This document shows positions 16,357-26,271 of a DNA stretch of 64,000 nt, in pieces. How positions within the stretch are numbered: position 1 is the stretch's first letter; each line of letters begins with the position of its first letter. The notes under the pieces are model-generated. The model did no database searches, was not told the DNA's origin, and saw only the letters and a program-made list of their open reading frames with translations. This DNA comes from Fibrisoma montanum (lineage in GTDB: Bacteria > Bacteroidota > Bacteroidia > Cytophagales > Spirosomataceae): positions 434,001-498,000 of the forward strand of contig NZ_QXED01000003.1 in NCBI RefSeq assembly GCF_003583365.1. Reading direction: 5' to 3'. Both the position numbers and the translations under genes were made by a program.

Positions 16357-16383
16357 ATGGCTTGGCTCTATCAGCCAAGCCAT
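16357..16383 (+). repeat. intergenic hairpin before the SxtJ gene
   Basis: ATGGCTTGGCT (16357-16367), loop CTATC, and its exact complement (16373-16383). No T run follows, so it is not a standard terminator. It may stabilise the upstream message or tune SxtJ translation. Confidence 0.6.
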
Positions 16384-16403
16384 GCTTTACCCTTCGACTA
16401 CTC

Positions 16404-16784
16404 ATGCATAAGCGGGTATCTGAACTGGATATGTATAAGGCCAATCTGGCCATAACAACGGGATTTTTAGCCTTTTACTTTCTTTTTGGCCGCAACAACT
16501 GGTTTTTATACATAGCCCTGACCGTAGGAGCTCTGACATTACTTGTACCAGCTATTGCGAGGTGGATCAGTTTTGGCTGGTTTAAACTGGCCGAGGGACT
16601 TGGCTTCGTAAACTCGAGAATTTTGCTGTCCATTGTCTTTTTTGTCTTCCTCTTGCCGGTTGCTCTGCTTTATCGGGCGTTTAATCGGAACATCTTGTCA
16701 TTACGGTCGGGGCGGTCTGAAGCTTCCGTTTTCGTGGAACGAAACCATACGTATACAGCCAACGATCTGGAAAATATCTGGTAA
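16404..16784 (+). CDS. SxtJ-family membrane protein
   Basis: A 126-residue inner-membrane protein with two hydrophobic segments before residue 60 (ITTGFLAFYFLFG, FLYIALTVGALTLLVPAIARWI) and a third at about 78-98 (ILLSIVFFVFLLPVALLYRAF). A conserved W-F/K-L-A-E-G-L-G-x-V-N turn precedes the third. The C-terminus (RNHTYTANDLENIW) is the aromatic-acidic tail found in SxtJ proteins. ATG 16404 is preferred; the frame extends to a TTG at 16362 but this lies inside a hairpin. Third gene of the cassette. Role unknown; it may form a membrane complex with the DUF5989 protein that presents the acceptor to the carbamoyltransferase. Confidence 0.8.
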   Translation: MHKRVSELDMYKANLAITTGFLAFYFLFGRNNWFLYIALTVGALTLLVPAIARWISFGWFKLAEGLGFVNSRILLSIVFFVFLLPVALLYRAFNRNILSLRSGRSEASVFVERNHTYTANDLENIW

Positions 16785-17034
16785 GCCTCATCCGTTACGT
16801 TAGTCTTTCACTGTACTTCGCAGGCAGTTTCCTGTTTTCTCGATAGGCAAAACCTTTTTAAATTATCTGATGGCTATGATCGGCTAAGCAACTCCTTGCT
16901 ACGTTTCACTTGCCTGCCAACCGCTACATGATTCGTTTCGATCGCTAAACGCCTTAACGTACTCAGCTGCAATTGCCCGGTTAATCTGGTGAAGGCAATT
17001 CTGAAAAAAAATACAACCGAAACCATCCACTCAC

Positions 17035-18402
17035 TTGAAACGATTCTGGCTTTTTTGGGGCATACAAGCGTTGCTGCTCATCCTGATACAAATTGGTTTA
17101 CACGGGTATGACTCGCTTGGCAATGATGATAATGTCCTTGCATCAATCAGCCTAATCGGCTTATTCCAATACGCCTGGACAGCGTATATCGTCTTTTTTC
17201 TGTTGAGTCTTGGCATTCGTTCCGGCCGGCCGATTATCAGTAATATTACCTTTTCAATCGCGAGCCTGCTATTTACCTGGCTGGCTTTAGAAATCGTTAG
17301 CTGGGCAGCTTTGAAGCTGGGGGTTGTTACGTACGAAGCGCCAACTCATGCCCGGTTATTCGTTAATTTTAACCAGGCTACCAAACCCTTACCCTTCTGG
17401 GGCGATTACGATGAACACATTCCCCGCTGGCGGCTTCCATTTACGTCCCACTCCATTGACCGCTGCGATGGTCGGCTTAAAGTAACGTTCAATACCAACG
17501 CCCACGGCGCCCGCGACACCGCGAGAACCGTTACGAATACGACCGGCCGACCCCGAACACTCGTACTTGGCGATTCATTCATTGAGGGGTTTATGGTGAA
17601 CACCCCCTCACGTCTGTCGAACCTGCTGGAACCGCGGACAAAGCGCGAACACCTCAATTTTGGGGAAAATGGTACGGCTCCCATCGAATACTACCTTACG
17701 TATAAATGGCGGGCCAAGCAGTTCCAGCACGACGTCGTGCTGGTTGGCATACTACCAGCGAATGATTTCGAGATCATGAACCGGTATCCAACCCACAAAT
17801 TGGTCAGCTACCCCATATACCGACCGTATTGGGTCGAGGATTCATCGGGCTATCGGCTGGTGTATTCATTGTCCAGTCGCAGTCAGTCCATCGCTTCGCA
17901 GACAAGCTATAACAAACCGGTTCAAATCTATAATACCACGGATTCATTGTATTCTCACTTAAGCATACTGCAGAAACTGGCCACCGACTTCCACGTAAAT
18001 TCATACCTGTTTCGTTGCGTATTGACATTGGGGGCAAAACTTGCCAACCGGAATCCGCTGGTCTGCTGGTATACAGAACCCATTATGGAAGAACTCTGGC
18101 GCCATCATGCTCATTCACTTGCCTGTCTGATCAGGGAAGCGCGGGGTAAACGCGTCGTTTTGTTTACTATCCCCATCCTCAATGATCTGCGATCGTATAA
18201 ACGTACGCAACGGAATGAACTGGCGCCCAGATACGCTGCGCTTTGCCGTCAGTATGGCGCACAATACGTCGATTTACTGCCTTATTTTGCCGGCTACAAA
18301 GGCAATCCGGAAGACCTCTACGTCATGTGCGACGGGCATTGGAGTGAGAAAGGCGAAGCGCTGGCAGCGGATGTTCTGGCCAAAACCGTTTATCAGGAGT
18401 AA
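17035..18402 (+). CDS. membrane-anchored SGNH/GDSL-type hydrolase
   Basis: A 455-residue protein. The N-terminus has three hydrophobic segments (about 5-24, 45-63 and 72-95), followed by a periplasmic domain with SGNH blocks: LVLGDSFIEGF (block I, Ser nucleophile, about 177-187), NFGENGTAPIEYYLTY (block II/III) and the C-terminal DGHWSEKGE (block V Asp-His pair, about 428-436). This suggests esterase or acyltransferase activity on a surface glycan. The start is TTG 17035, since no ATG precedes the first TM. The 250-nt gap after sxtJ carries nothing visible, so it may be transcribed separately. Its position suggests a partner in modifying the same molecule as the carbamoyltransferase. Confidence 0.8.
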   Translation: MKRFWLFWGIQALLLILIQIGLHGYDSLGNDDNVLASISLIGLFQYAWTAYIVFFLLSLGIRSGRPIISNITFSIASLLFTWLALEIVSWAALKLGVVTYEAPTHARLFVNFNQATKPLPFWGDYDEHIPRWRLPFTSHSIDRCDGRLKVTFNTNAHGARDTARTVTNTTGRPRTLVLGDSFIEGFMVNTPSRLSNLLEPRTKREHLNFGENGTAPIEYYLTYKWRAKQFQHDVVLVGILPANDFEIMNRYPTHKLVSYPIYRPYWVEDSSGYRLVYSLSSRSQSIASQTSYNKPVQIYNTTDSLYSHLSILQKLATDFHVNSYLFRCVLTLGAKLANRNPLVCWYTEPIMEELWRHHAHSLACLIREARGKRVVLFTIPILNDLRSYKRTQRNELAPRYAALCRQYGAQYVDLLPYFAGYKGNPEDLYVMCDGHWSEKGEALAADVLAKTVYQE

Positions 18403-18446
18403 ATGAAAAGCCCCGGTGATGAGCCGGGGCTTTTCATTTACTCCTG
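18394..18446. terminator. bidirectional terminator, 23-bp perfect stem
   Basis: A perfect 23-bp inverted repeat (18394-18416 / 18424-18446) with a 7-nt loop, GC-rich at the tip and with AAAA/TTTT in the flanks, so it can stop transcription from both sides. It contains the stop codon of the SGNH gene and ends 7 bp before the subtilase gene. Confidence 0.9.
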
Positions 18447-18453
18447 GTAAGAA

Positions 18454-19650
18454 CTACCGAACCCGCGACGCTTTCTTGTCGGGTGTCCGGTCATAATCAC
18501 CCGTAACGGTGCCTTTCGTATAATAAACACCATTCCCATTGGCGAGCATGATTCCGGCCAGGTGCGGAGCCGCCATCGATGTGCCACTATAGACAGCATA
18601 GCCACCACCCGGAATCGTTGATTTTACGCCTACCCCTGGTGCTGCCACCTCGATCGGCGGGTTGCCGTAGTTCGAGAAAGACGCAAAAACGCCGTTCACG
18701 TCGTGCGCTGACACCGTCCGGATGTTGGTTGCGTTGACGCGGGCCGGTGAAAACCAGTTTGCGGGCAATCCGTCGTTACCGGCCGCTACGGCGAAATAAA
18801 TCCCTTTGTTCGCTGCGTTTTTTACGGCATTGTCAAGCGCCGTCGAAAAACCACCACCGAGGCTCATATTCGCTACATCGCCCCGCTTCCCCGTGCGACC
18901 CACGAAATCAACTCCGGCAATAACCCCCGACGTGGATCCGCTGCCATCTCCCCCCAACACCTTGACGGGAACAACTTTGGCACCAGCTGCTACGCCCACC
19001 ACACCAAAATCATTGTTGCGGGCTGCGATGGTACCTGCTACGTGAGTACCGTGACTGTTCAGGTCGTCGAGCGAAGCTGCGTCCGGTCCGGTTTTAAATG
19101 CATTGTATCCGGCACTGGCATCAACGTTCAGTTCCGGGTTATCGAGGTCGATCCCGGTATCGATGACGTACGCCTTGGCCGAACCGGTGTAGTTCACGAA
19201 TCCGCCCACGGCCGTGATGCCCCAGGGAACTTCCTGCGTGCTGGCCGCAGTGGTTACGGCTCCCTTGACAGGCTCAGACAAGCGAATGATCTGATCCTGC
19301 TCAATGTAGTCGACAATTGGGCTGTTGGCCAGCATTCGGATTTGCTCGGGCGTCAGCTTGGCCGCAAAGCCTTCGATTACGTTACTGTAGCGCTCGTAGA
19401 TTTCAAGGGGATTAATGCCCATCTGAGCGGCCACCTGACCAAGATTTGCCAGTTGAGCCGATGACAACACGCCATCTTTCAACACGACGATGTAACGGCC
19501 ATCTACAGCCGCAACCCGGGCTTTTGCAGCCGCCGGCACGTCATCGACCGAGGGCTTAGTTGCTGATGAATCCTGGGGCTGACAACCATCCAGGAACAGG
19601 GCTCCGGTAACCAGGAGGGAACCTAAGAGAAGATTGCGATTGAAACGCAT
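18454..19650 (-). CDS. subtilisin-like (S8, proteinase K-type) lipoprotein peptidase
   Basis: Secreted serine endopeptidase. The 398-residue precursor has a lipoprotein signal (TGALFLDGC, Cys 23) and an I9-type inhibitor propeptide (about 50-122: YIVVLKDGV through YIEQDQIIRL). The catalytic domain has Asp164 (YVIDTGIDLD), His200 (NSHGTHVAGT), the oxyanion Asn292 (AAGNDG) and Ser358 (SGTSMAAPHLAG). The triad is complete. It ends shortly after the Ser helix without a separate C-terminal domain. As a lipoprotein it should be tethered to the envelope, with self-cleavage of the propeptide. Monocistronic; long AT-rich upstream region. Confidence 0.92.
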   Translation of the reverse strand: MRFNRNLLLGSLLVTGALFLDGCQPQDSSATKPSVDDVPAAAKARVAAVDGRYIVVLKDGVLSSAQLANLGQVAAQMGINPLEIYERYSNVIEGFAAKLTPEQIRMLANSPIVDYIEQDQIIRLSEPVKGAVTTAASTQEVPWGITAVGGFVNYTGSAKAYVIDTGIDLDNPELNVDASAGYNAFKTGPDAASLDDLNSHGTHVAGTIAARNNDFGVVGVAAGAKVVPVKVLGGDGSGSTSGVIAGVDFVGRTGKRGDVANMSLGGGFSTALDNAVKNAANKGIYFAVAAGNDGLPANWFSPARVNATNIRTVSAHDVNGVFASFSNYGNPPIEVAAPGVGVKSTIPGGGYAVYSGTSMAAPHLAGIMLANGNGVYYTKGTVTGDYDRTPDKKASRVR

Positions 19651-20083
19651 GGGTAGAGTTTGGTTTACGAAAACTTGATTTGATAAAATTTTGCTAAGTA
19701 TTTTTCACCACGAATATATTAAAAGCAAATTAAGGATAAGGCAGTATTTTGTTATCGGTCAACAAGTCGCGTTCGTATTGCCGGTCCAATGGGACTATTT
19801 TCTTTTTATGTACTATTTGTATAATTATGACATTTACTACGCAACATCCCGATTTTTGAAAATTAGTCATAAATAAAGAAAAAGTAGTACGACTTCATTA
19901 AATAAAGCTCAAAAGAATTAAATTCGGAAATAGGCTGTTTTTACCAAATATTTTTTGTAGTATATTGCACGACTTCATCGTATCAGGAATAAAGGTCGGC
20001 TGCCAGCCATCACTTCTTTACCCGACCTGAACCCTTTATAATTTTGAATTTGTTAATCATTCGTGATAAACGCTGTTACGTCT
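19651..20083. other. 433-bp AT-rich intergenic region
   Basis: Lies between the divergent subtilase and gltB genes. It is much more AT-rich than the genes. A short open frame at 19691-19876 has no credible start context. Weak -7-like sequences occur (TATTTTTTG near 19948, TATATTGC near 19961), and gltB could be transcribed from there with a leader of about 110 nt. No repeat or RNA gene is recognised. Confidence 0.5.
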
Positions 20084-23000
20084 ATGTCTGATCAGGTTGA
20101 CCAACGCGGCTCTTCGCCAACCCTGACTGAAGGGCTCTACCGCCCGGAATTTGAACATGATAACTGTGGCATTGGCTTTATAGCCGACATTAAAGGCCGC
20201 AAGTCTCACCAGATTGTGTCGGATGCCCTGCACATGCTTCGGCGCATGGAGCACCGCGGTGCGGTCGGTTCTGAGCCTAACACCGGCGATGGCGCTGGTT
20301 TGCTCATTCAGATTCCTCACGAGTTTTTTCTGGACGAGTGCCGTAAGCTGGGCATTCACCTGCCCCCTGCGCTGGAATACGGCGTCGGCATGGTTTATTT
20401 TCCGAAAGAGGCCCGGTTGCGGGAAGAGTGCCGGGCTATTCTGAACCGGAACATGAAAAAGCTGGGCCTCGAACTACTCGGCTACCGGGTTGTGCCGGTC
20501 AATAACACTGAATTGGGCGACGGCTCCCGGTCCTGCGAGCCGCAGATGGAGCAGTTGTTTGTTAAACGTCCGTCTTCAGTTAATAACCCCGATGATTTTG
20601 AGCGTAAATTATACGTACTGCGTAACTACAGCACCCGCATCATCAATGAAACCGTAGCGGGGGTCAATAACTTTTATTTCTCGTCGCTTTCGTGCCGGAC
20701 CCTGACGTATAAGGGTCAGCTTACAACCGGCCAGCTGGAACCTTATTTCCCTGATCTGCAACGCGAAGAGGTGGTATCGGCGCTGGGGGTAGTGCACTCC
20801 CGCTTTTCAACCAACACCTTCCCGTCGTGGAAACTGGCGCAGCCCTTCCGCTACATTGCCCATAACGGTGAGATCAATACTGTGCGCGGCAACGTCAACT
20901 GGATGAAAGCGGCCGAATCGCTCCTCGAATCGGGTAAGTTTACGAAAGAGGAGATGGACATGCTGCTGCCCATCTGCGACCCACGGCAGTCGGACTCGGC
21001 CAACCTCGACAATGCCATCGAACTGCTGATGATGAGTGGTCGTTCGCTGCCGCACGTGATGATGATGCTGATCCCGGAAGCCTGGGACGGCAATGAGCAG
21101 ATGGACCCCGTCCGGAAAGCTTTTTATGAATACCATGCCGGCCTGATCGAACCCTGGGATGGCCCCGCGTCGATTTCATTCACCGATGGCCGAATCGTGG
21201 GGGCTACCCTCGACCGGAACGGTCTGCGTCCGTCGCGGTTCTGGGTCACCGACGATGATGTGGTGATCATGGCTTCTGAAGCGGGGGTGCTGGACATTGA
21301 TCCGGCAAAAGTCGTTCGGAAGGGACGCCTGCAGCCGGGCAAAATGTTCGTTGTGGACATGGAGCAGGGCCGCATCATCTCGGATGAAGAACTGAAAGCC
21401 GACATCTCTTCCCGGCAACCCTATCAGGCGTGGCTTGATCAATACAAAATCCGGATTTCGGAGCTGGAAGCGCCGGCTCGTACGTACCGGAACTACGACG
21501 AGAAATCGCTCCTCCGGCTGCAGCAGGTATTCGGGTTTACGTCGGAGGACCTGCGGATGATTCTGGCCCCGATGGTCGAAACCGGCAAAGAAGCCCTTGG
21601 CTCGATGGGTACCGACGTACCGCTGGCCGTGCTGTCGGAGCAGAGCCAGCACATGAGCCATTATTTCAAGCAGTTGTTTGCCCAGGTGACCAACCCACCT
21701 ATCGACTCGATACGGGAACGGGCCATCATGTCCCTGATTTCGTTCGTGGGCGCTACGTACAACCTGCTCGATGAAACCCCTGAACACTGCCGCCAGGTAG
21801 AACTGGACCAGCCGGTGCTGACCGTACCGGAGTTTGACAAGCTGCGGTTCATTGACCGGCATCACTTTCAGGCCAAAACGATTAACTGTTACTTCCTGGC
21901 CGACGGCAAAGGGGAATCGCTCGAACGCGCCCTCGACCGGATCTGCCGCTACGCCGAAGATGCCATTGCCGATGGCTATTCGATCATTATCCTGTCGGAC
22001 CGGAACGTTGACAGCAGCCACGCGCCGATTCCGTCACTGCTCTCAACAGCCACGATTCACCACCACCTCATTCGGCGCGGGCTCCGGGGTAAGGTAGGGA
22101 TCGTAGTCGAAGCCGGCGACGTTTGGGAAACGCACCATTTCGCTACGCTGATCGGCTACGGCGCATCGGGCGTCAACCCGTACATGGCATTCGAGACCAT
22201 TGCGAGCATGAAGGAGCGTAGTTTGCTACAAGTTGACTACGACCTCGACAAATTGTATAAAAATTACATCAAGGCGGTTAACGGCGAACTGCTCAAGATT
22301 TTTTCGAAAATGGGCATCTCAACCCTGCAATCGTACCAGGGTGCCATGATTTTCGAATGTCTGGGGCTGAACGAAGACGTGGTCAATCGTTACTTCACAG
22401 GAACGGTTTCCCGGATTGGCGGCATGGGTCTGGATGAGATTGCCCGCGAGATTCTGGTACGTCACCGGACGGCTTTCCCCGAAACCCCCGCTCTGTCGAC
22501 CCGTCGCCTGGAAGTGGGTGGCGTGTACCAGTGGAAGCAGCGGGGTGAAAAGCACATTTTCAACCCGGATACAATTCACCTGCTGCAACAGTCGACGCAG
22601 CGGAATGAGTACGCTATCTACAAGAAGTACTCGAAACTGATCGACGACCAGTCGCAGAAAGCCATTACGCTGCGGGGGCTGCTCAAATTCAAAAAAAGCA
22701 CGCCCATCCCCATCGACGAGGTTGAGCCGATTGAAAGCATTTTCAAACGGTTTGCGACCGGCGCCATGTCGTTTGGTTCCATTTCATGGGAAGCCCACAC
22801 GACCCTGGCCATTGCCATGAACCGGATCGGCGGCAAGAGCAACTCCGGCGAAGGGGGCGAAGACGAACTCCGCTATAAGCCGCTTGGAAACGGCGACAGC
22901 ATGAATTCGGCCATTAAGCAGGTGGCATCGGGTCGGTTTGGCGTAACGAGTTATTACCTCACCAACGCCAAAGAATTACAGATCAAAATGGCGCAGGGGG

Positions 23001-24682
23001 CCAAGCCCGGCGAAGGCGGTCAGCTCCCGGGTCATAAGGTCGACGACTGGATTGGCCGGACGCGTCACTCAACGCCGGGCGTAGGGTTGATCTCTCCCCC
23101 ACCCCACCACGATATTTACTCGATCGAAGATCTTGCGCAGCTGATCTCCGATTTGAAAAACGCCAACCGCGATGCCCGCATCAGTGTCAAGCTGGTGTCG
23201 GAAGCCGGCGTAGGCACCATTGCTGCGGGGGTTGCCAAAGCCCACGCCGACCACATCCTGATTTCAGGACACGACGGCGGTACGGGCGCTTCTCCGCTGT
23301 CGTCGATTCGCCACGCGGGTCTGCCGTGGGAACTTGGCCTGGCTGAAGCGCACCAGACGCTGGTGCGGAATAAGCTACGTGGCCGCGTTACCGTGCAGGC
23401 CGACGGGCAGATACGTACCGGGCGCGATCTCGCTATAGCGGCTCTGCTGGGTGCGGAAGAGTTTGGTGTCGCAACGGCCGCCCTGGTAGCCGCCGGGTGT
23501 ATCATGATGCGGAAGTGCCACCTGAACACCTGCCCGGTTGGGGTTGCTACGCAGAACAAGGAACTGCGGGCCATGTTTACGGGTAAACCGGAGCATGTGG
23601 TGAACATGTTTACGTTCATGGCGCAGGAACTGCGCGAAATTATGGCTGAACTGGGCTTCCGGACGGTGGCCGAAATGGTCGGTCAGGCGCAGATGCTGGA
23701 GATGCGTGACGATGTTCAGCATTGGAAATACAAGCACATCAACTTGTCGGCGCTGCTGTACAAAGAGCCGGTTAGCCTCGATGTGGCGCTGTACAAGCAG
23801 GAAGATCAGGACCACGGCCTCGACGACGTACTGGATCGTACGTTAATCGAAGCGGCCCGGCCGGCCCTGTCCGACGCAGAATCTGTGTATGCCGAATTCA
23901 CCGTTCAGAACATCAACCGGAGCATCGGTACGATGCTGTCGAACGAAATCTCGAAACTCTACGGAGGCCCTGGCCTTCCCGACAGTACGATTCACATCAA
24001 ACTGCGCGGAACGGCCGGACAAAGCTTTGGCGCTTTTGCTACCCGTGGGATAAAGCTGGAGCTGGAAGGCGACGCCAACGATTACTTTGGCAAAGGTCTT
24101 TGTGGTGCCCAGCTTATTGTTTATCCCGACCGGCTGGCGCCGTTCAAGCCCGAAGAAAACAGCATCGTTGGTAACGTATCGTTCTACGGAGCTACTTCCG
24201 GCGAAGCGTTTATCCGGGGCATGGCGGGCGAGCGGTTCTGCGTCCGTAATTCAGGGGCCAGGGTCGTTGTCGAAGGCGTTGGTGATCATGGCCTGGAGTA
24301 TATGACGGGTGGCCTGGTCGTTATTCTGGGCACTACCGGCCGCAACTTTGCCGCCGGCATGTCGGGCGGGGTTGCCTACGTCTGGGACCAGGACGGTACG
24401 TTTGCGTCGAAAGTAAACCGGGAGATGGTAAGCCTGGAAACGCTGACCGACGAAGACCAGGGGATTGTTCGCGAGTACGTCGAGAAACACTTCCAGTACA
24501 CGACCAGTAACGCAGCCCTGACGCTGATGCAGAACTGGGATGCCCTGATCGGTCAGTTTGTGAAGGTGTTGCCGGACGATTTCAGCAAGGCGCTGGCCAG
24601 CCGGGGCATTGCGTTGTCGGAGCAGATTCGGGACAAAAACGTGGTGTACCAGGACATTGTTGTGGATGTAGCCCAGGGGTAA
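20084..24682 (+). CDS. gltB: glutamate synthase, large (alpha) subunit
   Basis: Transfers the amide of glutamine to 2-oxoglutarate to give two glutamates; with GltD it is the NADPH-dependent enzyme. I chose ATG 20084 (1532 residues) over GTG 20063. A short propeptide is removed to expose Cys28 (EHDNCGIGF), the nucleophile of the class-II glutamine amidotransferase domain (about 28-430). The central domain follows, then the FMN/2-oxoglutarate synthase barrel with SGEGGED, AKPGEGGQLPG, ISGHDGGTGASP and the 3Fe-4S ligands C-x5-C-x4-C in CIMMRKCHLNTC (about 1142-1153). The C-terminal GxGxG beta-helix completes it. gltD starts 39 bp downstream, so the two form an operon. Confidence 0.96.
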   Translation: MSDQVDQRGSSPTLTEGLYRPEFEHDNCGIGFIADIKGRKSHQIVSDALHMLRRMEHRGAVGSEPNTGDGAGLLIQIPHEFFLDECRKLGIHLPPALEYGVGMVYFPKEARLREECRAILNRNMKKLGLELLGYRVVPVNNTELGDGSRSCEPQMEQLFVKRPSSVNNPDDFERKLYVLRNYSTRIINETVAGVNNFYFSSLSCRTLTYKGQLTTGQLEPYFPDLQREEVVSALGVVHSRFSTNTFPSWKLAQPFRYIAHNGEINTVRGNVNWMKAAESLLESGKFTKEEMDMLLPICDPRQSDSANLDNAIELLMMSGRSLPHVMMMLIPEAWDGNEQMDPVRKAFYEYHAGLIEPWDGPASISFTDGRIVGATLDRNGLRPSRFWVTDDDVVIMASEAGVLDIDPAKVVRKGRLQPGKMFVVDMEQGRIISDEELKADISSRQPYQAWLDQYKIRISELEAPARTYRNYDEKSLLRLQQVFGFTSEDLRMILAPMVETGKEALGSMGTDVPLAVLSEQSQHMSHYFKQLFAQVTNPPIDSIRERAIMSLISFVGATYNLLDETPEHCRQVELDQPVLTVPEFDKLRFIDRHHFQAKTINCYFLADGKGESLERALDRICRYAEDAIADGYSIIILSDRNVDSSHAPIPSLLSTATIHHHLIRRGLRGKVGIVVEAGDVWETHHFATLIGYGASGVNPYMAFETIASMKERSLLQVDYDLDKLYKNYIKAVNGELLKIFSKMGISTLQSYQGAMIFECLGLNEDVVNRYFTGTVSRIGGMGLDEIAREILVRHRTAFPETPALSTRRLEVGGVYQWKQRGEKHIFNPDTIHLLQQSTQRNEYAIYKKYSKLIDDQSQKAITLRGLLKFKKSTPIPIDEVEPIESIFKRFATGAMSFGSISWEAHTTLAIAMNRIGGKSNSGEGGEDELRYKPLGNGDSMNSAIKQVASGRFGVTSYYLTNAKELQIKMAQGAKPGEGGQLPGHKVDDWIGRTRHSTPGVGLISPPPHHDIYSIEDLAQLISDLKNANRDARISVKLVSEAGVGTIAAGVAKAHADHILISGHDGGTGASPLSSIRHAGLPWELGLAEAHQTLVRNKLRGRVTVQADGQIRTGRDLAIAALLGAEEFGVATAALVAAGCIMMRKCHLNTCPVGVATQNKELRAMFTGKPEHVVNMFTFMAQELREIMAELGFRTVAEMVGQAQMLEMRDDVQHWKYKHINLSALLYKEPVSLDVALYKQEDQDHGLDDVLDRTLIEAARPALSDAESVYAEFTVQNINRSIGTMLSNEISKLYGGPGLPDSTIHIKLRGTAGQSFGAFATRGIKLELEGDANDYFGKGLCGAQLIVYPDRLAPFKPEENSIVGNVSFYGATSGEAFIRGMAGERFCVRNSGARVVVEGVGDHGLEYMTGGLVVILGTTGRNFAAGMSGGVAYVWDQDGTFASKVNREMVSLETLTDEDQGIVREYVEKHFQYTTSNAALTLMQNWDALIGQFVKVLPDDFSKALASRGIALSEQIRDKNVVYQDIVVDVAQG

Positions 24683-24721
24683 AGCCTCCAATCAGTCAAT
24701 TACTTAGTTGTTTTTCAGATA

Positions 24722-26212
24722 ATGGGAAAACCTACCGGATTTTTAGAGTTCACTCGTGAACTGCCGAAGAAGCGCGACCCGCAGGAGCGAATTCACGACT
24801 ACAAAGAAATAGAAATGCCGTTTTCGGAGCAGGACTCACAACGGCAGTCTGCCCGCTGCATGGATTGCGGCACCCCGTTCTGTCACAGCGGCTGTCCGCT
24901 CGGGAACATCATTCCGGAGTTTAACGACGCCGTATATGAGCAGAACTGGGAATATGCGTACGAGATTCTGAGTTCGACCAACAACTTCCCCGAGTTTACG
25001 GGACGTATCTGTCCGGCTCCCTGCGAATCCTCGTGCGTACTGGGCATTAATAAACCGCCGGTTGCAATTGAGTTTATCGAAAAATCAATCGCTGAAGTCG
25101 CGTTTGAACGCGGTTATATCAAGCCGACTCCGCCGACGAAACGTACGGGCAAACGGGTAGCCGTTGTTGGTTCAGGGCCTGCCGGCCTGGCTGCGGCTGC
25201 GCAGTTGAACAAAGCCGGACATACGGTAACTGTGTTTGAACGCGCCGATCAGATCGGCGGCCTGCTACGGTACGGTATTCCGGATTTTAAGCTGGAGAAA
25301 TGGACCATCGATCGCCGGCTGGCCGTTATGGAAGCCGAAGGGGTAGAGTTCAAAACCGGTGTAAACGTGGGCGTTGACCTGAAAGCCAAAGAGCTGACAG
25401 AACAGTTTGATCTGGTGATGCTGACGGGTGGATCAACGGTTCCGCGCGATCTGCCCATTCCCGGCCGCGAACTGAAAGGAGTTTATCCGGCGATGGAGTT
25501 CCTCAGTCAGCAAAATAAGCGCGTATCGAACCGACCGGTTGAGGTAGACCACCGGGGTGTGGCCTACAACGACGGCGATATCTGGGCCACCGGCAAAAAC
25601 GTTGTCGTCATCGGCGGGGGCGATACCGGCTCCGACTGCGTGGGTACATCCAATCGCCACGGAGCCACCAGCGTCACCCAGATTGAGCTGATGCCTATGC
25701 CCCCGAAAGAGCGGGCAACCAATACCCCCTGGCCCAACTGGCCGATGATGCTGCGGACGTCAACCTCGCATGAGGAAGGCTGCGAACGCTACTGGTCGAT
25801 CAATACGAAAGCGTTTATCGGCGACGAAAACGGTAATCTTAAAGCACTGCGGATCGCGGATCTTACCTGGCAGAACGAAGGCGGCAAAATGCAGATGGTA
25901 GAGTTGCCCGGTTCGGAGCGGGATATCCCGTGTGAACTGGCGCTTCTGGCAGCCGGCTTCCTGCATCCAGAGCACAACGGTCTACTCGATGATCTTGGAT
26001 TAGAGTTCGACGATCGGGGCAACGTCAAGACAACGCATTATCAGACAACCACGAATCCGAAAGTATTTGCTGCGGGCGACATGCGCCGGGGACAATCGCT
26101 GGTAGTGTGGGCTATTTCGGAAGGCCGGGAAGCCGCCCGGGCTGCCGATTGCTACCTGATGGGCGAGACCATGCTTGAAGCCAAAGCCGTTTCGATGCTG
26201 GCAACCGTCTAA
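24722..26212 (+). CDS. gltD: glutamate synthase, small (beta) subunit
   Basis: Supplies electrons from NADPH through FAD and two 4Fe-4S clusters to GltB. The 496-residue protein has the N-terminal ferredoxin-like cysteines C46-x2-C49-x4-C54-x3-C58 and C97, C101, C105. It has an FAD-binding GSGPAGLAAA (150-159), a family-typical GGLLRYGIPDFKLEK, and a second dinucleotide site GGGDTGSDCVGTSNRHGA for NADPH. The C-terminal AAGDMRRGQSLVVWAISEGREAA binds the FAD. Normal length. Ends at a strong bidirectional terminator. Confidence 0.96.
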   Translation: MGKPTGFLEFTRELPKKRDPQERIHDYKEIEMPFSEQDSQRQSARCMDCGTPFCHSGCPLGNIIPEFNDAVYEQNWEYAYEILSSTNNFPEFTGRICPAPCESSCVLGINKPPVAIEFIEKSIAEVAFERGYIKPTPPTKRTGKRVAVVGSGPAGLAAAAQLNKAGHTVTVFERADQIGGLLRYGIPDFKLEKWTIDRRLAVMEAEGVEFKTGVNVGVDLKAKELTEQFDLVMLTGGSTVPRDLPIPGRELKGVYPAMEFLSQQNKRVSNRPVEVDHRGVAYNDGDIWATGKNVVVIGGGDTGSDCVGTSNRHGATSVTQIELMPMPPKERATNTPWPNWPMMLRTSTSHEEGCERYWSINTKAFIGDENGNLKALRIADLTWQNEGGKMQMVELPGSERDIPCELALLAAGFLHPEHNGLLDDLGLEFDDRGNVKTTHYQTTTNPKVFAAGDMRRGQSLVVWAISEGREAARAADCYLMGETMLEAKAVSMLATV

Positions 26213-26220
26213 TTTCTTCA

Positions 26221-26271
26221 TTCAAAATAAAAAATCCCCTCAGTGCTGCTGAGGGGATTTTTTATTTTGAA
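26221..26271. terminator. bidirectional terminator, 23-bp perfect stem
   Basis: Arms 26221-26243 and 26249-26271, loop TGCTG. The stem top is ATCCCCTCAG and its base an A/T-rich run, giving U tracts in both directions. The right arm overlaps the last codons of the RidA-like gene. Confidence 0.93.

Noticed and set aside
19691-19876. 61-codon frame in the AT-rich gap before gltB
   Set aside because: Rich in Tyr/Phe/Ile as expected for random AT-rich DNA, with no ribosome-binding or promoter context.
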